Under the pieces are notes generated by a model, which was given only the letters and a program-made list of their open reading frames with translations, was not told where the DNA came from and did not search any database. From positions 1 through 64,000 of the forward strand of contig NZ_JASNRD010000010.1 in the NCBI RefSeq assembly GCF_030412015.1: DNA of 64,000 nt, read 5' to 3'. The stretch's first letter is position 1, and each line of letters begins with the position of its first letter. Below are positions 1-14,174 of the stretch, piece by piece. This DNA comes from Massilia sp. YIM B02763. GTDB taxonomy: Bacteria > Pseudomonadota > Gammaproteobacteria > Burkholderiales > Burkholderiaceae_D. Made by a program: the position numbers and the translations under genes.

Positions 1-80
1 CCGTCTAACAAACCTGGGTCAGTTCACCTGCGCAGGGGCGATGGCGTTACGGCAACCAGCTACCGGCTAGCGCAAGCGGA

Positions 81-533
81 TCAGTCTTCCGCCACCGGCT
101 CGGCCGGCCAGTCGCGGATATAGGCCTTGAGCATGCGGTTCTCGAAGCTCTGCGCTTCCAGCACGGCCTTGGCCACGTCGTAGAACGAGATCACGCCCAG
201 CAGCGTGCGCGCGTTCATCACCGGCAGGTAGCGCGCGTGCTTTTCCAGCATGATGCGGCGCACCTCGTTGACCTCGGTGTCCGGCGTGACGGTGATCGGG
301 GCTTCGTCCATGTGCTTGCGCACCGTGCCCGCGCCGACCGTGCCGCCATTGGCGTTCACGGCCTGGATGACTTCGCGGAAGGTGAGCATGCCGACCAGGT
401 CGCCGTATTCCATCACGACGAGCGAGCCGATGTCGCGTTCGGACATCGTGTTGACGGCATCGGCCAACGCCGTGTCCGGAGACACGGTGTACAGAATGTC
501 GCCCTTGACCTGCAGGATCTCGGAAACCTTCAT
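81..533 (-). CDS. CBS-domain protein (tandem CBS pair)
   Basis: A 150-residue soluble protein that is almost entirely two CBS motifs, at about residues 8-60 and 75-130. CBS pairs (Bateman modules) bind adenine nucleotides and act as energy or redox sensors; stand-alone versions are common in betaproteobacteria and their targets are usually unknown. The second motif carries the typical ARYLPVMN and LLGVISFYDV strands. I chose the ATG at 533 because AAGGGGG lies about 8 bases upstream. An in-frame ATG at 578 would add 15 low-complexity residues with no ribosome site. It has no operon partner on its strand in the window. The first 80 bases of the window hold no gene I can support. Confidence 0.85.
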   Translation of the reverse strand: MKVSEILQVKGDILYTVSPDTALADAVNTMSERDIGSLVVMEYGDLVGMLTFREVIQAVNANGGTVGAGTVRKHMDEAPITVTPDTEVNEVRRIMLEKHARYLPVMNARTLLGVISFYDVAKAVLEAQSFENRMLKAYIRDWPAEPVAED

Positions 534-737
534 GTTGACCCCCTTGATAGGAGAGGATTGCGGCGTTGTATTACTCATAATGCGGACTCTAGCCCATGCT
601 CCCCAAAAAATCCAGCGTTACGCCCCACGCTGGTGCGACTATGCGCGATTTTTTTTCAAGCGATGATGATTAATTGGTACGGTTAGCGCTAACGGATGCT
701 AGCATGCCGCCATTTCCCCTGCATGGATGAGCGAAAA

Positions 738-1481
738 ATGCGCGCACCGACCCTCGTTCTGCTGCACGGCGCCCTCAACGACCACACCGTCTGGGCGCCC
801 ATCGTCCCCGGCCTGGCGGCACGCGGCTGGCAGGTGCTGGCGCCCGACCTGCCCGGCCATGGCGCCACGCCCGGCCCGGCCCTCGCCAGCGTCGAGGACA
901 TGGCCGACTGGGTGCTGGCCCGGCTGGACGGCGCCGGCATCGCATCCGCCCTGCTCGCCGGCCACAGCATGGGATCGCTCGTCGCGCTGGAGGCGGCGCA
1001 CCGCGCACCACGGCGCGTTGCCGGCCTCGCGCTGCTCGGCAGCACCTGGCCGATGGCGGTATCGGACGCCCTGCTCCGCACGGCGCGCGACGACGAGGCG
1101 GCCGCCATCGAAATGGTGGCGCAATGGTCGCACGCGGACGGCAGCTCGGCCGAAGCCGACGCCACGCGCGCCCTGATGCGCCGGCTGGCGCAGGCGGCGC
1201 CCGGCGCCGGCCTGCTGCACACCGACCTCCAGGCCTGCAACACCTATGCGAATGGCGCCGCGGCGGCGGCGGCGGCCGTGCATTGCCCGGTGCTGTTCGT
1301 CCAGGGCAGCCAGGACCGCATGACGCCGCCACGCAAGGCGAAAACCCTGACGGATGCCCTGCCGCATGGCAGAATCGTCACCGTGGATGCCGGCCATGCG
1401 CTGATGGCCGAGCAATCCGACGCGATCCTGGCAGCGCTGGCGGCATTCGCCCGCGAGGTCGCCGGGGCCGACGCACGATGA
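738..1481 (+). CDS. alpha/beta-fold hydrolase
   Basis: A 247-residue cytoplasmic hydrolase. Visible family features are the oxyanion motif LLHGALNDHTVW at the N-terminus, the nucleophile elbow GHSMG with Ser near residue 77, a probable acid in QGSQDRMTPP and the catalytic His in VDAGHALM near the C-terminus. These form the Ser-Asp-His triad of the alpha/beta hydrolase superfamily. Substrate cannot be told from sequence; esterase, lactonase or haloperoxidase-like activities are all possible. The start is uncertain: ATG codons at 723 and 738 and an upstream start at 696 share the frame, and none has a strong ribosome site. The gene lies 16 bases upstream of the DUF962 gene and probably shares its transcript. 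Confidence 0.85.
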   Translation: MRAPTLVLLHGALNDHTVWAPIVPGLAARGWQVLAPDLPGHGATPGPALASVEDMADWVLARLDGAGIASALLAGHSMGSLVALEAAHRAPRRVAGLALLGSTWPMAVSDALLRTARDDEAAAIEMVAQWSHADGSSAEADATRALMRRLAQAAPGAGLLHTDLQACNTYANGAAAAAAAVHCPVLFVQGSQDRMTPPRKAKTLTDALPHGRIVTVDAGHALMAEQSDAILAALAAFAREVAGADAR

Positions 1482-4100
<2,619 letters not shown>

Positions 4101-4103
4101 GCA

Positions 4104-4502
4104 ATGCAATTGCATCGGTTGTTCCATACGGGCGCCGTGACCAGCCTGGTGCTGCTGGGCGCCTGGCTGCTGGCCTGGGAAATCGCCGTCGCCCCGCTGC
4201 ACCCGGGCGGATCGCTGCTGGTGCTGAAGGCGCTGCCGCTGTTGCTACCCCTGCGCGGGGTGATCAAGCGCGACCTGTACACGCTGCAATGGTCGTCGAT
4301 GGTGATCCTCGTGTACTTCGTCGAAGGCGTCGTACGCGCCTGGAGCGACAAGTCGGAACTGTCGCGCCTGATGGCGCTGGGCGAGGCGCTGCTCGTCTGC
4401 GCGTATTTCGTGTTCGCCCTGCTGTACCTGCGTCCCTACAAGAAAAAGGCCCAGCAGCTCGCCAAGGAGCTGCTCGACAAGGTCAAAGTGCCGCATGATT
4501 GA
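4104..4502 (+). CDS. DUF2069 domain membrane protein
   Basis: A 132-residue integral membrane protein with four hydrophobic stretches, at about residues 10-30, 40-50, 60-78 and 92-112. The C-terminus is charged and cytoplasmic (RPYKKKAQQLAKELL). It matches the DUF2069 family, which commonly sits next to wrbA in betaproteobacteria; no biochemical function is known. It starts 3 bases after the WrbA-like gene and its last 8 bases overlap the start of the FAD dehydrogenase, implying translational coupling. Confidence 0.82.
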   Translation: MQLHRLFHTGAVTSLVLLGAWLLAWEIAVAPLHPGGSLLVLKALPLLLPLRGVIKRDLYTLQWSSMVILVYFVEGVVRAWSDKSELSRLMALGEALLVCAYFVFALLYLRPYKKKAQQLAKELLDKVKVPHD

Positions 4503-5925
4503 GCAACCGAGCGGTTCCGTGCGCGCCCCCTTCCTCGAACGCTGCCGCGCCATCGTCGGGCCCGACAACGTCCTCGCCGGCCCCGACGCCGCACCCTTCC
4601 TCACCGACTGGCGCGGCCGCTTCACAGGCCGCGCGCGCGCCGTCGTGCTGCCGGCGGATACGGCGCAGGTGGCCGCCGTCGTGCGGGCCTGCGCCGAGCA
4701 CCGCGTGCCGGTCGTGCCGCAGGGCGGGCGCACGGGCCTGGTGCTGGGCAGCGTGCCGGACGCTTCCGGCAGCGCGATCGTGCTGTCGCTGCGGCGCATG
4801 AACCGCATCCGCGCCATCGATGCCGCCAACCGCACGATCACCGTCGACGCCGGCTGCATCCTGCAGGACGTCCAGCAGGCCGCCGCGGACGCGGGCCTGC
4901 TGTTTCCGCTGTCGCTGGCCTCCGAAGGCAGCTGCACCGTCGGCGGCAACCTGGCGACGAATGCCGGCGGCACGGGCGTGCTGCGCTACGGGAACGCGCG
5001 CGAGCTGTGCCTGGGCCTGGAAGCCGTCACCGCCGGCGGCGATACCTGGGACGGCCTGCGCGGCCTGCGCAAGGACAATACCGGCTACGACCTGCGCGAC
5101 CTGTACGTGGGCGCCGAAGGCACGCTGGGCCTCATCACGGGCGCCGTGCTGAAACTGTTCCCGCAGCCGAAGGCGGCGCTCACGGCCTTCGTGGCCCTGG
5201 GTTCGCCCGCCGACGCGCTGGCCCTGCTGGCGCTGGCCGACGCGGCCTGTGGTCCGGCGCTGACGGGCTTCGAGCTGATGAGCGACACCTGCATGCAGCT
5301 CGTGACGACGCACTTCCCCGAACTGCCGCGACCTTTCCGCGAACGCCATCCGCACTACGCGCTGCTGGAAGTCTCCAGCCACGAGTCCGAGGCCCACGGT
5401 GTCGCCCTGCTCGAACGCGCGATCGGCGCGGCGCTGGAAGACGGCATCGCGCGCGACGCCGTGGTGGCGTCCTCCATCGCCCAGTCGCGCACGCTGTGGG
5501 CGCTGCGCGAGCGCATCTCGCCGGCCCAGGCCAGGGCGGGCAAGAACATCAAGCACGACATCTCGTTGCCGATCTCGCGCATCGCCGATTTCATCGCGGC
5601 CACCGATGCCCGGCTGGACGCCGCCTGGCCCGGCGTGCAGGTGGTGTGCTTCGGCCACCTGGGCGACGGCAACCTGCATTACAACATCGCCCCGCCGCCC
5701 GGGGTCGACCACGAGGCCTTCCTCGCGCAGCAGGAAGCCGTCAACCGCATCGTGCACGACGGCGTGGCCGCGTTCGGCGGCTCGATCTCGGCCGAACACG
5801 GCATCGGCGCCCTCAAGCGCGAGGAATTGGCGCGCTACAAATCGCCCGTCGAGCTGGGCCTGATGCGTGCGCTCAAGGCCGCGCTCGACCCGCTCGGCAT
5901 CATGAACCCTGGCAAAATTCTCTGA
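4495..5925 (+). CDS. FAD-binding oxidoreductase, GlcD / D-2-hydroxyacid dehydrogenase type
   Basis: A 476-residue flavoenzyme of the FAD_binding_4 plus FAD-oxidase C-terminal architecture. The FAD-binding half shows PQGGRTGLVLG and VGGNLATNAGG, with GAEGTLGLIT closing the domain near residue 210. The C-terminal half shows CFGHLGDGNLHYN, which holds the metal and substrate-binding His residues, then SAEHGIGALKREEL and the terminal MNPGKIL. This group oxidises D-lactate, glycolate or D-2-hydroxyglutarate and passes electrons to the respiratory chain. Sequence alone does not settle which substrate. The 8-base overlap with the DUF2069 gene suggests coupled translation. Confidence 0.9.
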   Translation: MIEQPSGSVRAPFLERCRAIVGPDNVLAGPDAAPFLTDWRGRFTGRARAVVLPADTAQVAAVVRACAEHRVPVVPQGGRTGLVLGSVPDASGSAIVLSLRRMNRIRAIDAANRTITVDAGCILQDVQQAAADAGLLFPLSLASEGSCTVGGNLATNAGGTGVLRYGNARELCLGLEAVTAGGDTWDGLRGLRKDNTGYDLRDLYVGAEGTLGLITGAVLKLFPQPKAALTAFVALGSPADALALLALADAACGPALTGFELMSDTCMQLVTTHFPELPRPFRERHPHYALLEVSSHESEAHGVALLERAIGAALEDGIARDAVVASSIAQSRTLWALRERISPAQARAGKNIKHDISLPISRIADFIAATDARLDAAWPGVQVVCFGHLGDGNLHYNIAPPPGVDHEAFLAQQEAVNRIVHDGVAAFGGSISAEHGIGALKREELARYKSPVELGLMRALKAALDPLGIMNPGKIL

Positions 5926-5938
5926 CCAGGCGAACCCC

Positions 5939-6433
5939 ATGACCACGATCCGCTTCCTCCCCCTGCTGGCCGTCCTGCTCCTCGCAGGCACGGCATCGAC
6001 CGCCACCCTGGCCGCCGACCCCGTCTACAAATGCCAGTTCAACGGCAAGACCACCTATAGCGACCGGCCCTGCGGCGAAGGCGAACAGATCGCCATGCCG
6101 CCGCTGGCGATCGGCGTCGACATCCCGGGCAAGAACACCCCGCCCACCAACGACGCGCGCACGCTGCTCAAGATCGAGAAGCTGCGCATCGCCCAGGAGA
6201 AGGAGGCGGAACGGCTGCGCCAGGCGCGCCTGAAGAGGGAATACCAGGAGCAGCAGCAAGCCGAACGGGGCGAGCGCCTGGCCGCCAACCGGCGCAAGCA
6301 GTGCGACAAGCTGAAGCTGCGCAGCAAATGGGCGGCCGAGGACGCGGCGCGCGCGCCGAGCCCGCAACGTGAAGCGGCATTGCGCAAGGCGCGGCGCCAG
6401 GCGGAGACACTGGCGGTGGAATGCCCGGCCTGA
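5939..6433 (+). CDS. DUF4124 domain periplasmic protein
   Basis: A 164-residue exported protein. An N-terminal signal peptide (LPLLAVLLLAGTASTATLAA) is followed directly by a DUF4124 motif: VYKCQFNGKTTYSDRPC with two cysteines that may pair. The rest is a Lys/Arg/Glu/Gln-rich helix (residues 75-160) with strong coiled-coil character. DUF4124 proteins are common in betaproteobacteria and have no assigned function. The final 13 bases overlap the FtsX-like permease gene. Confidence 0.82.
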   Translation: MTTIRFLPLLAVLLLAGTASTATLAADPVYKCQFNGKTTYSDRPCGEGEQIAMPPLAIGVDIPGKNTPPTNDARTLLKIEKLRIAQEKEAERLRQARLKREYQEQQQAERGERLAANRRKQCDKLKLRSKWAAEDAARAPSPQREAALRKARRQAETLAVECPA

Positions 6434-9018
6434 ACCAGCGCAGTGCGGGCCAACGCAGTTCGCGCCAACTGGCGCGCTGGCTGCTGTTCGGCGAATGGCG
6501 CGCGCACCCGATGCGGGCGCTGCTGGCCATCGTCGCGATCGCCGTGGGCGTCGCGATGGGTTTCGCCATCCACCTGATCAACGCCGCCGCCTTCAACGAA
6601 TTCTCCAGCGCCGTCCAAAGCCTGGCGGGCCAGGCCGACGTGCAGGTCGCGGGGCGCGAAGCCCAGTTCGACGAGGCGATCTACCCGCGCCTGGCGACGC
6701 GCGACGGCGTGGCGGTCGCTTCCCCGGTGCTCGAGATCGATGCCGCGCTGTCCGGCACATCCGCGGCGGCCAGGGGCACGCTGAAGATCGTCGGCCTCGA
6801 CGCGCTGCGCGCCGGCTTCATCTCGCCCGACCTGGCGGGCGTGCCGTCCGCCGACCGGCCGTACGACGTGCTGGCCGACGACGCCCTGTTCCTGTCGCCG
6901 GCGGCCCAGGCCTGGCTCGGCGTCGCAGCGGGCGGCACCGCGGGTGGTACTGTGACAGTGCGCGCCGGCACCGGCGACGTGGCACTGCGCGTGGCCGGCC
7001 CCGTGCTGCGCGCCCGCAGCGGCCAGCGCATCGGCGTCATGGACATCGGCGCCCTGCAATGGCGCCTGCGCCAGCTGGGCAAGCTCACGCGCGTCGACCT
7101 GAAGCTGCGCGACGGCGTCGACCGCGCCGCGTTCCAGCGCCAGCTGCAGGCGGACCTGGACCGGGACTACCCGGGCCGCTTCACCGTGGGCGAGCCGAAC
7201 GACGCCAACCAGGAAAGCCGCAACCAGAACCTCAGCCGAGCCTACCGCGTGAACCTCACCGTGCTGGCCCTCGTCGCGCTGTTCACGGGCGCCTTCCTCG
7301 TGTTTTCCACGCAGGCCCTGTCCGTGCTGCGCCGGCGCAGCCAGTTCGCGCTGCTGCGCACCCTGGGCCTCCCGCGCCGCGCGCTGCTGCGCCAGGTGCT
7401 GCTGGAGGGAGGCAGCCTGGGCGTGATCGGTGCCCTGCTGGGCATCCTCGGCGGCTATACGCTGGCCGCGGCGGCGCTGGCGCTGTTCGGCGGCGACCTC
7501 GGCGCCGGCTACTTCACGGGCGTGCAGCCGCGCGTGCAGTTTACGCCCGTCGCGGCCTGCGTGTTCTTCGCGCTGGGCCTGGGCGTGGCGCTGCTGGGCT
7601 GCGCGGCCCCCGCTCTGGAGGCGGCCCGCGCGCGCCCCGCCATCGCGCTTAAATCCGGCAACGACGAGACGGCGCTCGCCGGCCTGGCGCGCATCTGGCC
7701 CGCGCTGCTGTGCCTCGGCCTGGCCGCGGCCTGCGCGTTCGCGCCGCCGGTGGGCGGCCTGCCACTGTTCGGCTACGTCGCCGTGGCGCTGCTGCTGGTC
7801 GGGGGGATCGGCCTGATGCCGCGCCTCGCGGCCGTCGCCTTCCGCGCGCTCGAACGTTCGCCGGGGCTGCGCGCGCGCCATTCTCCCGTGCTGGCGCTGA
7901 CGCTGGCGCGCCTGGCGAACGCGCCGGGCCAGGCGTCGATCGCGCTGGGCGGCGTGCTGGCCAGTTTCAGCCTGATGGTGGCGATGGGGATCATGGTGGC
8001 CAGCTTCCGCGTGTCGGTGGACGACTGGATGCTGCACATCCTCCCGGCCGACCTGTACGTGCGCAGCGGCGGCGGCACGGGCGCGCTGGGCCCGGGCGAA
8101 CAAGCCGCCCTCGCGCGCCTGCCGGGCGTGAACGACGTGCAGTTCCTGCGCACGCGCCCCCTGTCGCTCGATCCCACCCGCCCGGCCGTGACGCTGGTCG
8201 CGCGCGACATCGATCCCGCCGACCCGGGCCGCCTGCTGGCCCTCGTCGGCGCATCGGTAACGCCGCCGCCTGGCGCCCGGCCGGCCTGGGTGTCGGAGGC
8301 GATGACGGACCTGTACGGCGTGCGTCCGGGCCAGGTGCTCACCCTGCCGCTGGGCGGCAAGCCGCAGGCGTTCTTCGTCGCCGGCGTATGGCGCGACTAC
8401 GCCAACCAGACGGGTTCCGTCATCGTGCTGCGGCGCGACTACCGCGCCTTGTCGGGCGACGCCGACGTCACCGATGCCGCCCTGTACGCGGCGCCGGGCA
8501 CGCCCGTCGAGCGCGTGGAGGCACTGGTCCGCGCCCTGCCGTTCGGCGCCGCGCTGACGCTGGCGCGGCCGGGCGACATCCGCGCCGTCAGCCTGCGCAT
8601 CTTCGACCGCAGCTTCGCCGTCACCTACCTGCTGGAGGCGATCGCCATCGCCATCGGCCTGTCCGGCGTGGCCGCGACGTTCTCGGCGCAGACGCTGGCG
8701 CGCGCCAAGGAATTCGGCATGCTGCGCCACGTGGGCGTGACGCGGCGCCAGGTGCTCGGCATCCTCGCCATCGAAGGCGGGGCATTGACGCTGCTGGGCG
8801 TGCTCACCGGCTTCGTGCTGGGCCTGGCGATCAGCCTGATCCTCGTCTACGTCGTCAATCCGCAATCGTTCCACTGGACCATGCAGCTGCACCTGCCCTG
8901 GCCGCTGATCGGCGGCGTGGCCGCCGTGCTGGTCGCCGCCTCGGTGGCGACGGCACTGGTGTCCGGGCGCTACGCGCTGTCCGGCGGCCCCGTGCGCGCC
9001 GTGCGGGAGGACTGGTGA
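6421..9018 (+). CDS. FtsX-like ABC transporter permease (two FtsX domains)
   Basis: An 865-residue inner-membrane protein with two FtsX/MacB-type permease modules. TM1 is at about residues 35-55 and is followed by a large periplasmic domain. A three-helix block follows around 280-400, then further helices around 420-470. A second periplasmic domain is followed by a C-terminal three-helix block around 740-850. The cytoplasmic coupling segments RRRSQFALLRTLGLPRRALLRQ and AKEFGMLRHVGVTRRQV are seen in both halves. Such permeases work with a LolD/MacB-like ATPase to extract or move lipids or peptides. No ATPase gene is adjacent here. The next gene, an AttH-like lipocalin, shares one base with its stop, an arrangement seen in AttFGH-like loci. 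Confidence 0.88.
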   Translation: MPGLNQRSAGQRSSRQLARWLLFGEWRAHPMRALLAIVAIAVGVAMGFAIHLINAAAFNEFSSAVQSLAGQADVQVAGREAQFDEAIYPRLATRDGVAVASPVLEIDAALSGTSAAARGTLKIVGLDALRAGFISPDLAGVPSADRPYDVLADDALFLSPAAQAWLGVAAGGTAGGTVTVRAGTGDVALRVAGPVLRARSGQRIGVMDIGALQWRLRQLGKLTRVDLKLRDGVDRAAFQRQLQADLDRDYPGRFTVGEPNDANQESRNQNLSRAYRVNLTVLALVALFTGAFLVFSTQALSVLRRRSQFALLRTLGLPRRALLRQVLLEGGSLGVIGALLGILGGYTLAAAALALFGGDLGAGYFTGVQPRVQFTPVAACVFFALGLGVALLGCAAPALEAARARPAIALKSGNDETALAGLARIWPALLCLGLAAACAFAPPVGGLPLFGYVAVALLLVGGIGLMPRLAAVAFRALERSPGLRARHSPVLALTLARLANAPGQASIALGGVLASFSLMVAMGIMVASFRVSVDDWMLHILPADLYVRSGGGTGALGPGEQAALARLPGVNDVQFLRTRPLSLDPTRPAVTLVARDIDPADPGRLLALVGASVTPPPGARPAWVSEAMTDLYGVRPGQVLTLPLGGKPQAFFVAGVWRDYANQTGSVIVLRRDYRALSGDADVTDAALYAAPGTPVERVEALVRALPFGAALTLARPGDIRAVSLRIFDRSFAVTYLLEAIAIAIGLSGVAATFSAQTLARAKEFGMLRHVGVTRRQVLGILAIEGGALTLLGVLTGFVLGLAISLILVYVVNPQSFHWTMQLHLPWPLIGGVAAVLVAASVATALVSGRYALSGGPVRAVREDW

Positions 9019-10097
9019 TGCGCATCCTCCGTTCCCTGCTCCTGCTGCTGGCGCTCGCCGCCAACGCCCTCGCCGCACCGCCGGCCTTTGCGCCCGTCGT
9101 GCCCGGCCGCGCCCTGGCCTTCCCCGCCGACTTCGGCGCCCACCCCGACCACCGCACGGAATGGTGGTACGTGACGGGCTGGCTGCGGACGCCCGATGGC
9201 AAACCCCTTGGCTTCCAGGTCACCTTCTTCCGCAGCAGGAGCGAACACGATCCCGCCAACCCCAGCGCCTTCGCGCCCACCCAGCTGATCATCGGCCATG
9301 CGGCGCTGTCCGACCCGGCCCTGGGCCACCTCGTGCACGACCAGAGAAGCGCGCGCGCCGGCTTCGGCCTGGCCTACGCGCAGACGGGCGACACGGACGT
9401 CAAGCTGGACGACTGGAGCATGCGCCGCGGCGCCGACGGCCGCTACCGCGTGGTGGTGCGCTCGGGCGAACTGTCCTACACCCTGACCCTGACGCCGACC
9501 CAGAAGCCCATGCTGCAGGGCGAAAACGGCTACTCGCGCAAGGGCCGTCAACCGGACCACGCGAGCTATTACTACAGCGAGCCGCACCTGCGGGTCGACG
9601 GCAACGTGGCCTGGGCAGGCAGCAAGGGCCGTTCCCAGGCTGTCACGGGAACCGCGTGGCTCGACCACGAGTGGTCCAGCCAGGTGCTGGACCCGGACGC
9701 CGCCGGCTGGGACTGGACCGGCATCAACCTCGACGACGGCGGCGCCCTCATGGCCTTCCGGATCCGCAGCAAGAGCGGTGCTACACTGTGGGCCCACGCG
9801 GCGCTGCGCGACGCGCAAGGACGCGTCACGCAGTACGGCCCCGACCAGGTACGGTTCGCGCCGCAGAAGACCTGGACGTCGCCGCGCACCAATGCGACCT
9901 ACCCGGTGGCGGCCGTGCTGACGCTGGACGGCAGCGCGTGGCGCATCGACGCGCTGCAAGCGGACCAGGAACTCGATTCGCGCCGCTCCACGGGCGCCGT
10001 GTACTGGGAAGGCGCCGTCACGGCCAGCCGCGACGGGCGCCCCGTGGGACGCGGTTACCTCGAGCTGACCGGCTACGTGGCGGCCATGAAGTTATAA
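9018..10097 (+). CDS. AttH-like lipocalin-domain protein (carotenoid 1,2-hydratase family)
   Basis: A 359-residue exported protein. A signal peptide of about 20 residues (LLLLLALAANALA) is followed by a CrtC/AttH-like double-lipocalin domain. The family signature HRTEWWYVTGWL lies near residue 50 and AWLDHEWSSQVLD near residue 215. Relatives include the AttH protein of Agrobacterium and bacterial carotenoid hydratases; most members next to FtsX permeases are thought to bind a hydrophobic ligand. The ATG overlaps the permease stop (TGATG), so the two are translationally coupled and probably act together. Confidence 0.87.
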   Translation: MRILRSLLLLLALAANALAAPPAFAPVVPGRALAFPADFGAHPDHRTEWWYVTGWLRTPDGKPLGFQVTFFRSRSEHDPANPSAFAPTQLIIGHAALSDPALGHLVHDQRSARAGFGLAYAQTGDTDVKLDDWSMRRGADGRYRVVVRSGELSYTLTLTPTQKPMLQGENGYSRKGRQPDHASYYYSEPHLRVDGNVAWAGSKGRSQAVTGTAWLDHEWSSQVLDPDAAGWDWTGINLDDGGALMAFRIRSKSGATLWAHAALRDAQGRVTQYGPDQVRFAPQKTWTSPRTNATYPVAAVLTLDGSAWRIDALQADQELDSRRSTGAVYWEGAVTASRDGRPVGRGYLELTGYVAAMKL

Positions 10098-10125
10098 GCA
10101 ACAAGATCAATCGAACCACCACACC

Positions 10126-11958
<1,833 letters not shown>

Positions 11959-12000
11959 ATTACCAAACAGCATTGTTTGATAACTTTTTGTTGTATGGAC

Positions 12001-12033
12001 GCGTCGGAAACCGCCATTTTTTTGTTTCCGCGC
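12001..12033. other. Inverted repeat / hairpin
   Basis: Arms CGGAAAC (12005-12011) and GTTTCCG (12024-12030) are perfect. Three more pairs (GCG/CGC) form if T12004 bulges. The loop is T-rich. It lies between the ABC exporter stop and the chemotaxis gene and could end the upstream transcript, although no T-run follows the stem on the plus strand. Confidence 0.4.
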
Positions 12034-12081
12034 GGACACTTGACATACCATGGAGACTTTACCGAATTTATCGATTCCTCC

Positions 12082-14112
12082 ATGACTAACACTTCGTTCA
12101 GTGTCAAGAACTGGACCGTCGGGTCCAAGATCACCGGTTTCACGTTCGGCCTGCTCAGCGTGATCCTCGCCGGCCTGGTCTTCGTCATCAGCTGGACCAC
12201 CTCGCACATGCTGCACGACCGTGCCGTGGCCAGCGTGCAGACGGAACTGCGCAGCGTGGTCAATGCCGTCGAACTGTTCAATCAGGCGATGACGAGCCAG
12301 GCGGCCAGCTTTGGCCGCATCTTCGCCACCAATTTCGAGGGCCAGTTCTCGCTCGACGAAGGCGCGATGGTCACTGTGGGCGACAAGAGCGTGCCCACGC
12401 TGCGCGAAGGCGGGCGTCCCCTGAACCTCGATTTCACGATCCCCGACCGCTTCACGCGCCAGACGCGCGGCAACGCCACCATCTTCGTGGCCAGCGGCGA
12501 CGATTTCGTGCGCATCAGCACCTCGGTCAAGAAGGAAAACGGCGAACGCGCCGTGGGCACCGTGCTGGACCGCGCCAGCCCTGCCTATGCCGCCATCCGC
12601 GCCGGCAAGCCCTACGTGGGCCTGACCAAGCTGTTCGGCAAGCAGTTCGTCACCGACTACGAGCCGATCCGCGACGCGGGCGGCCGCGTCATCGGCATCC
12701 TGTACATCGGCCTGGACGTCGACGCCGACATCGCCTCGCTGAAGGACCGCATCAAGAAGATGAAGGTCGGCGAGACCGGCTACTACTACGTGCTCAACGC
12801 CGCGCCGGGCAAAACCCTGGGCGACCTGCTGGTGCACCCGGCCAAGGAAGGCCAGAACATCCTGGCCAGCCGCGACGCCGACGGCCGCGAGTTCATCAAG
12901 GAGATCCTGGAAAAGAAGGACGGCCTGATCACCTACCCGTGGCAGAACGCCGAGTCGGGCGAGACCAGCGCGCGCACCAAGGTCGTCGCGTTCACCCTGT
13001 TCAAGGACTGGAACTGGGTCATCGCCGGCGGCACCTACGAAGACGAGATCACCCGCGAAGCGGACAGCCTGCGCAACCGCTACATCGTCGTCGGCCTCGT
13101 CGCGCTGGCGCTGTTCGCCGCGATCCTGTACGCCGTCGTCACGAAGATCGTCACCCGCCCGCTGGAGCAGGCGCGCGACACCGCCGTGCGCATCGCCCCG
13201 GGCGACCTGACCGCGTCGATGAACGTGGCCAACCGCGACGAGATCGGCCTGCTGGCCGAGGCGATGAACAGCATCAGCAGCGGCCTGTCCTCGGTCGTGG
13301 GCCAGGTGCGCCATGGCGCCGAGCAGATCGCCAACGCCTCGAGCGAAATCTCGACGGGCAACCTGGACCTGTGCACCCGCACCGAACAACAGGCGGCCAG
13401 CCTGGCCTCCACGGCGAACTCGATGCAGGACCTGACCGAGACCGTGCGCCGCAACGCCGGCGACGCCCAGCAGGCCAACCAGCTGGCCGTGAACACCTCG
13501 CTGGTCGCCCAGGAAGGCGGCCGCATGGTGCGCCAGGTGATCGACACCATGGACACGATCAAGCAGTCCTCGGGCAAGATCAACGACATCATCGGCGTCA
13601 TCGACGGCATCGCCTTCCAGACCAATATCCTGGCGCTGAACGCGGCCGTGGAAGCGGCACGGGCCGGCGAACAGGGCCGCGGCTTCGCCGTAGTCGCCAG
13701 CGAGGTGCGCAACCTGGCCCAGCGCAGCGCCGCCGCGGCCAAGGAGATCAAGTCGCTGATCCAGGCGTCGACCGCGGAAGTGGACGCGGGCAGCCGCCTC
13801 GTGCAGGAAGCCGGTTCCACCATGAACGACGTGCTGGCCAGCACCGAGCAGGTCACGGCGATCATGGCGCGCATCAGCTCCGCCAGCACCGACCAGAGCT
13901 CGGGCATCGAGCACATCAACCGCTCGATCGGCGAGATGGACGAGGTCACCCAGCAGAACGCCGCCCTCGTCGAGGAAGCCAGCGCCGCCGCCCAGGCGAT
14001 GCAGGAGCAGGCCGCCGCGCTGGCCCGTTCGGTGCGCCTGTTCAAGCTGGACCAGTCGGAAGCGCTGGCCGCCATCGAGCCGGACGAGCGCCGCGCCCTG
14101 TCGCAATACTGA
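12082..14112 (+). CDS. Methyl-accepting chemotaxis protein with periplasmic Cache domain
   Basis: A 676-residue chemoreceptor. TM1 is at about residues 20-42, and the periplasmic part (45-330) resembles a Cache_3/sCache double fold ([26 protein letters not shown]). TM2 is at 333-355 and a HAMP linker follows. The cytoplasmic signalling domain has the highly conserved hairpin tip [20 protein letters not shown] near residue 530. It would pass ligand signals to CheA/CheW; the ligand is unknown. There is no C-terminal CheR-docking pentapeptide. The start at 12082 places TM1 correctly; in-frame starts as far up as 11977 would add a tail with no counterpart in the family. No clear ribosome site precedes it. 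Confidence 0.88.
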   Translation: MTNTSFSVKNWTVGSKITGFTFGLLSVILAGLVFVISWTTSHMLHDRAVASVQTELRSVVNAVELFNQAMTSQAASFGRIFATNFEGQFSLDEGAMVTVGDKSVPTLREGGRPLNLDFTIPDRFTRQTRGNATIFVASGDDFVRISTSVKKENGERAVGTVLDRASPAYAAIRAGKPYVGLTKLFGKQFVTDYEPIRDAGGRVIGILYIGLDVDADIASLKDRIKKMKVGETGYYYVLNAAPGKTLGDLLVHPAKEGQNILASRDADGREFIKEILEKKDGLITYPWQNAESGETSARTKVVAFTLFKDWNWVIAGGTYEDEITREADSLRNRYIVVGLVALALFAAILYAVVTKIVTRPLEQARDTAVRIAPGDLTASMNVANRDEIGLLAEAMNSISSGLSSVVGQVRHGAEQIANASSEISTGNLDLCTRTEQQAASLASTANSMQDLTETVRRNAGDAQQANQLAVNTSLVAQEGGRMVRQVIDTMDTIKQSSGKINDIIGVIDGIAFQTNILALNAAVEAARAGEQGRGFAVVASEVRNLAQRSAAAAKEIKSLIQASTAEVDAGSRLVQEAGSTMNDVLASTEQVTAIMARISSASTDQSSGIEHINRSIGEMDEVTQQNAALVEEASAAAQAMQEQAAALARSVRLFKLDQSEALAAIEPDERRALSQY

Positions 14113-14138
14113 CAGCGCCGGCGGCGCGGTGTAGAGTA

Positions 14139-14161
14139 GCGGCGGCCATCCCGGCCGCCGC
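14139..14161. other. Perfect 9-bp hairpin before threonine aldolase
   Basis: Arms GCGGCGGCC (14139-14147) and GGCCGCCGC (14153-14161) enclose the loop ATCCC. The stem ends two bases before the ribosome site of the next gene. It could terminate the chemotaxis transcript or, because of its position, modulate translation of the aldolase. No T-tract follows it. Confidence 0.45.
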
Positions 14162-14174
14162 CACGGAGCTTCCC

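Noticed and set aside
6055..9078. A 1007-codon open frame on the minus strand opposite the FtsX-like gene
   Set aside because: It is antisense to a clear membrane protein, has an Arg/Gln/His/Ala-rich composition typical of GC-rich shadow frames and no domain. Several similar frames in 1-15 kb were rejected for the same reason.
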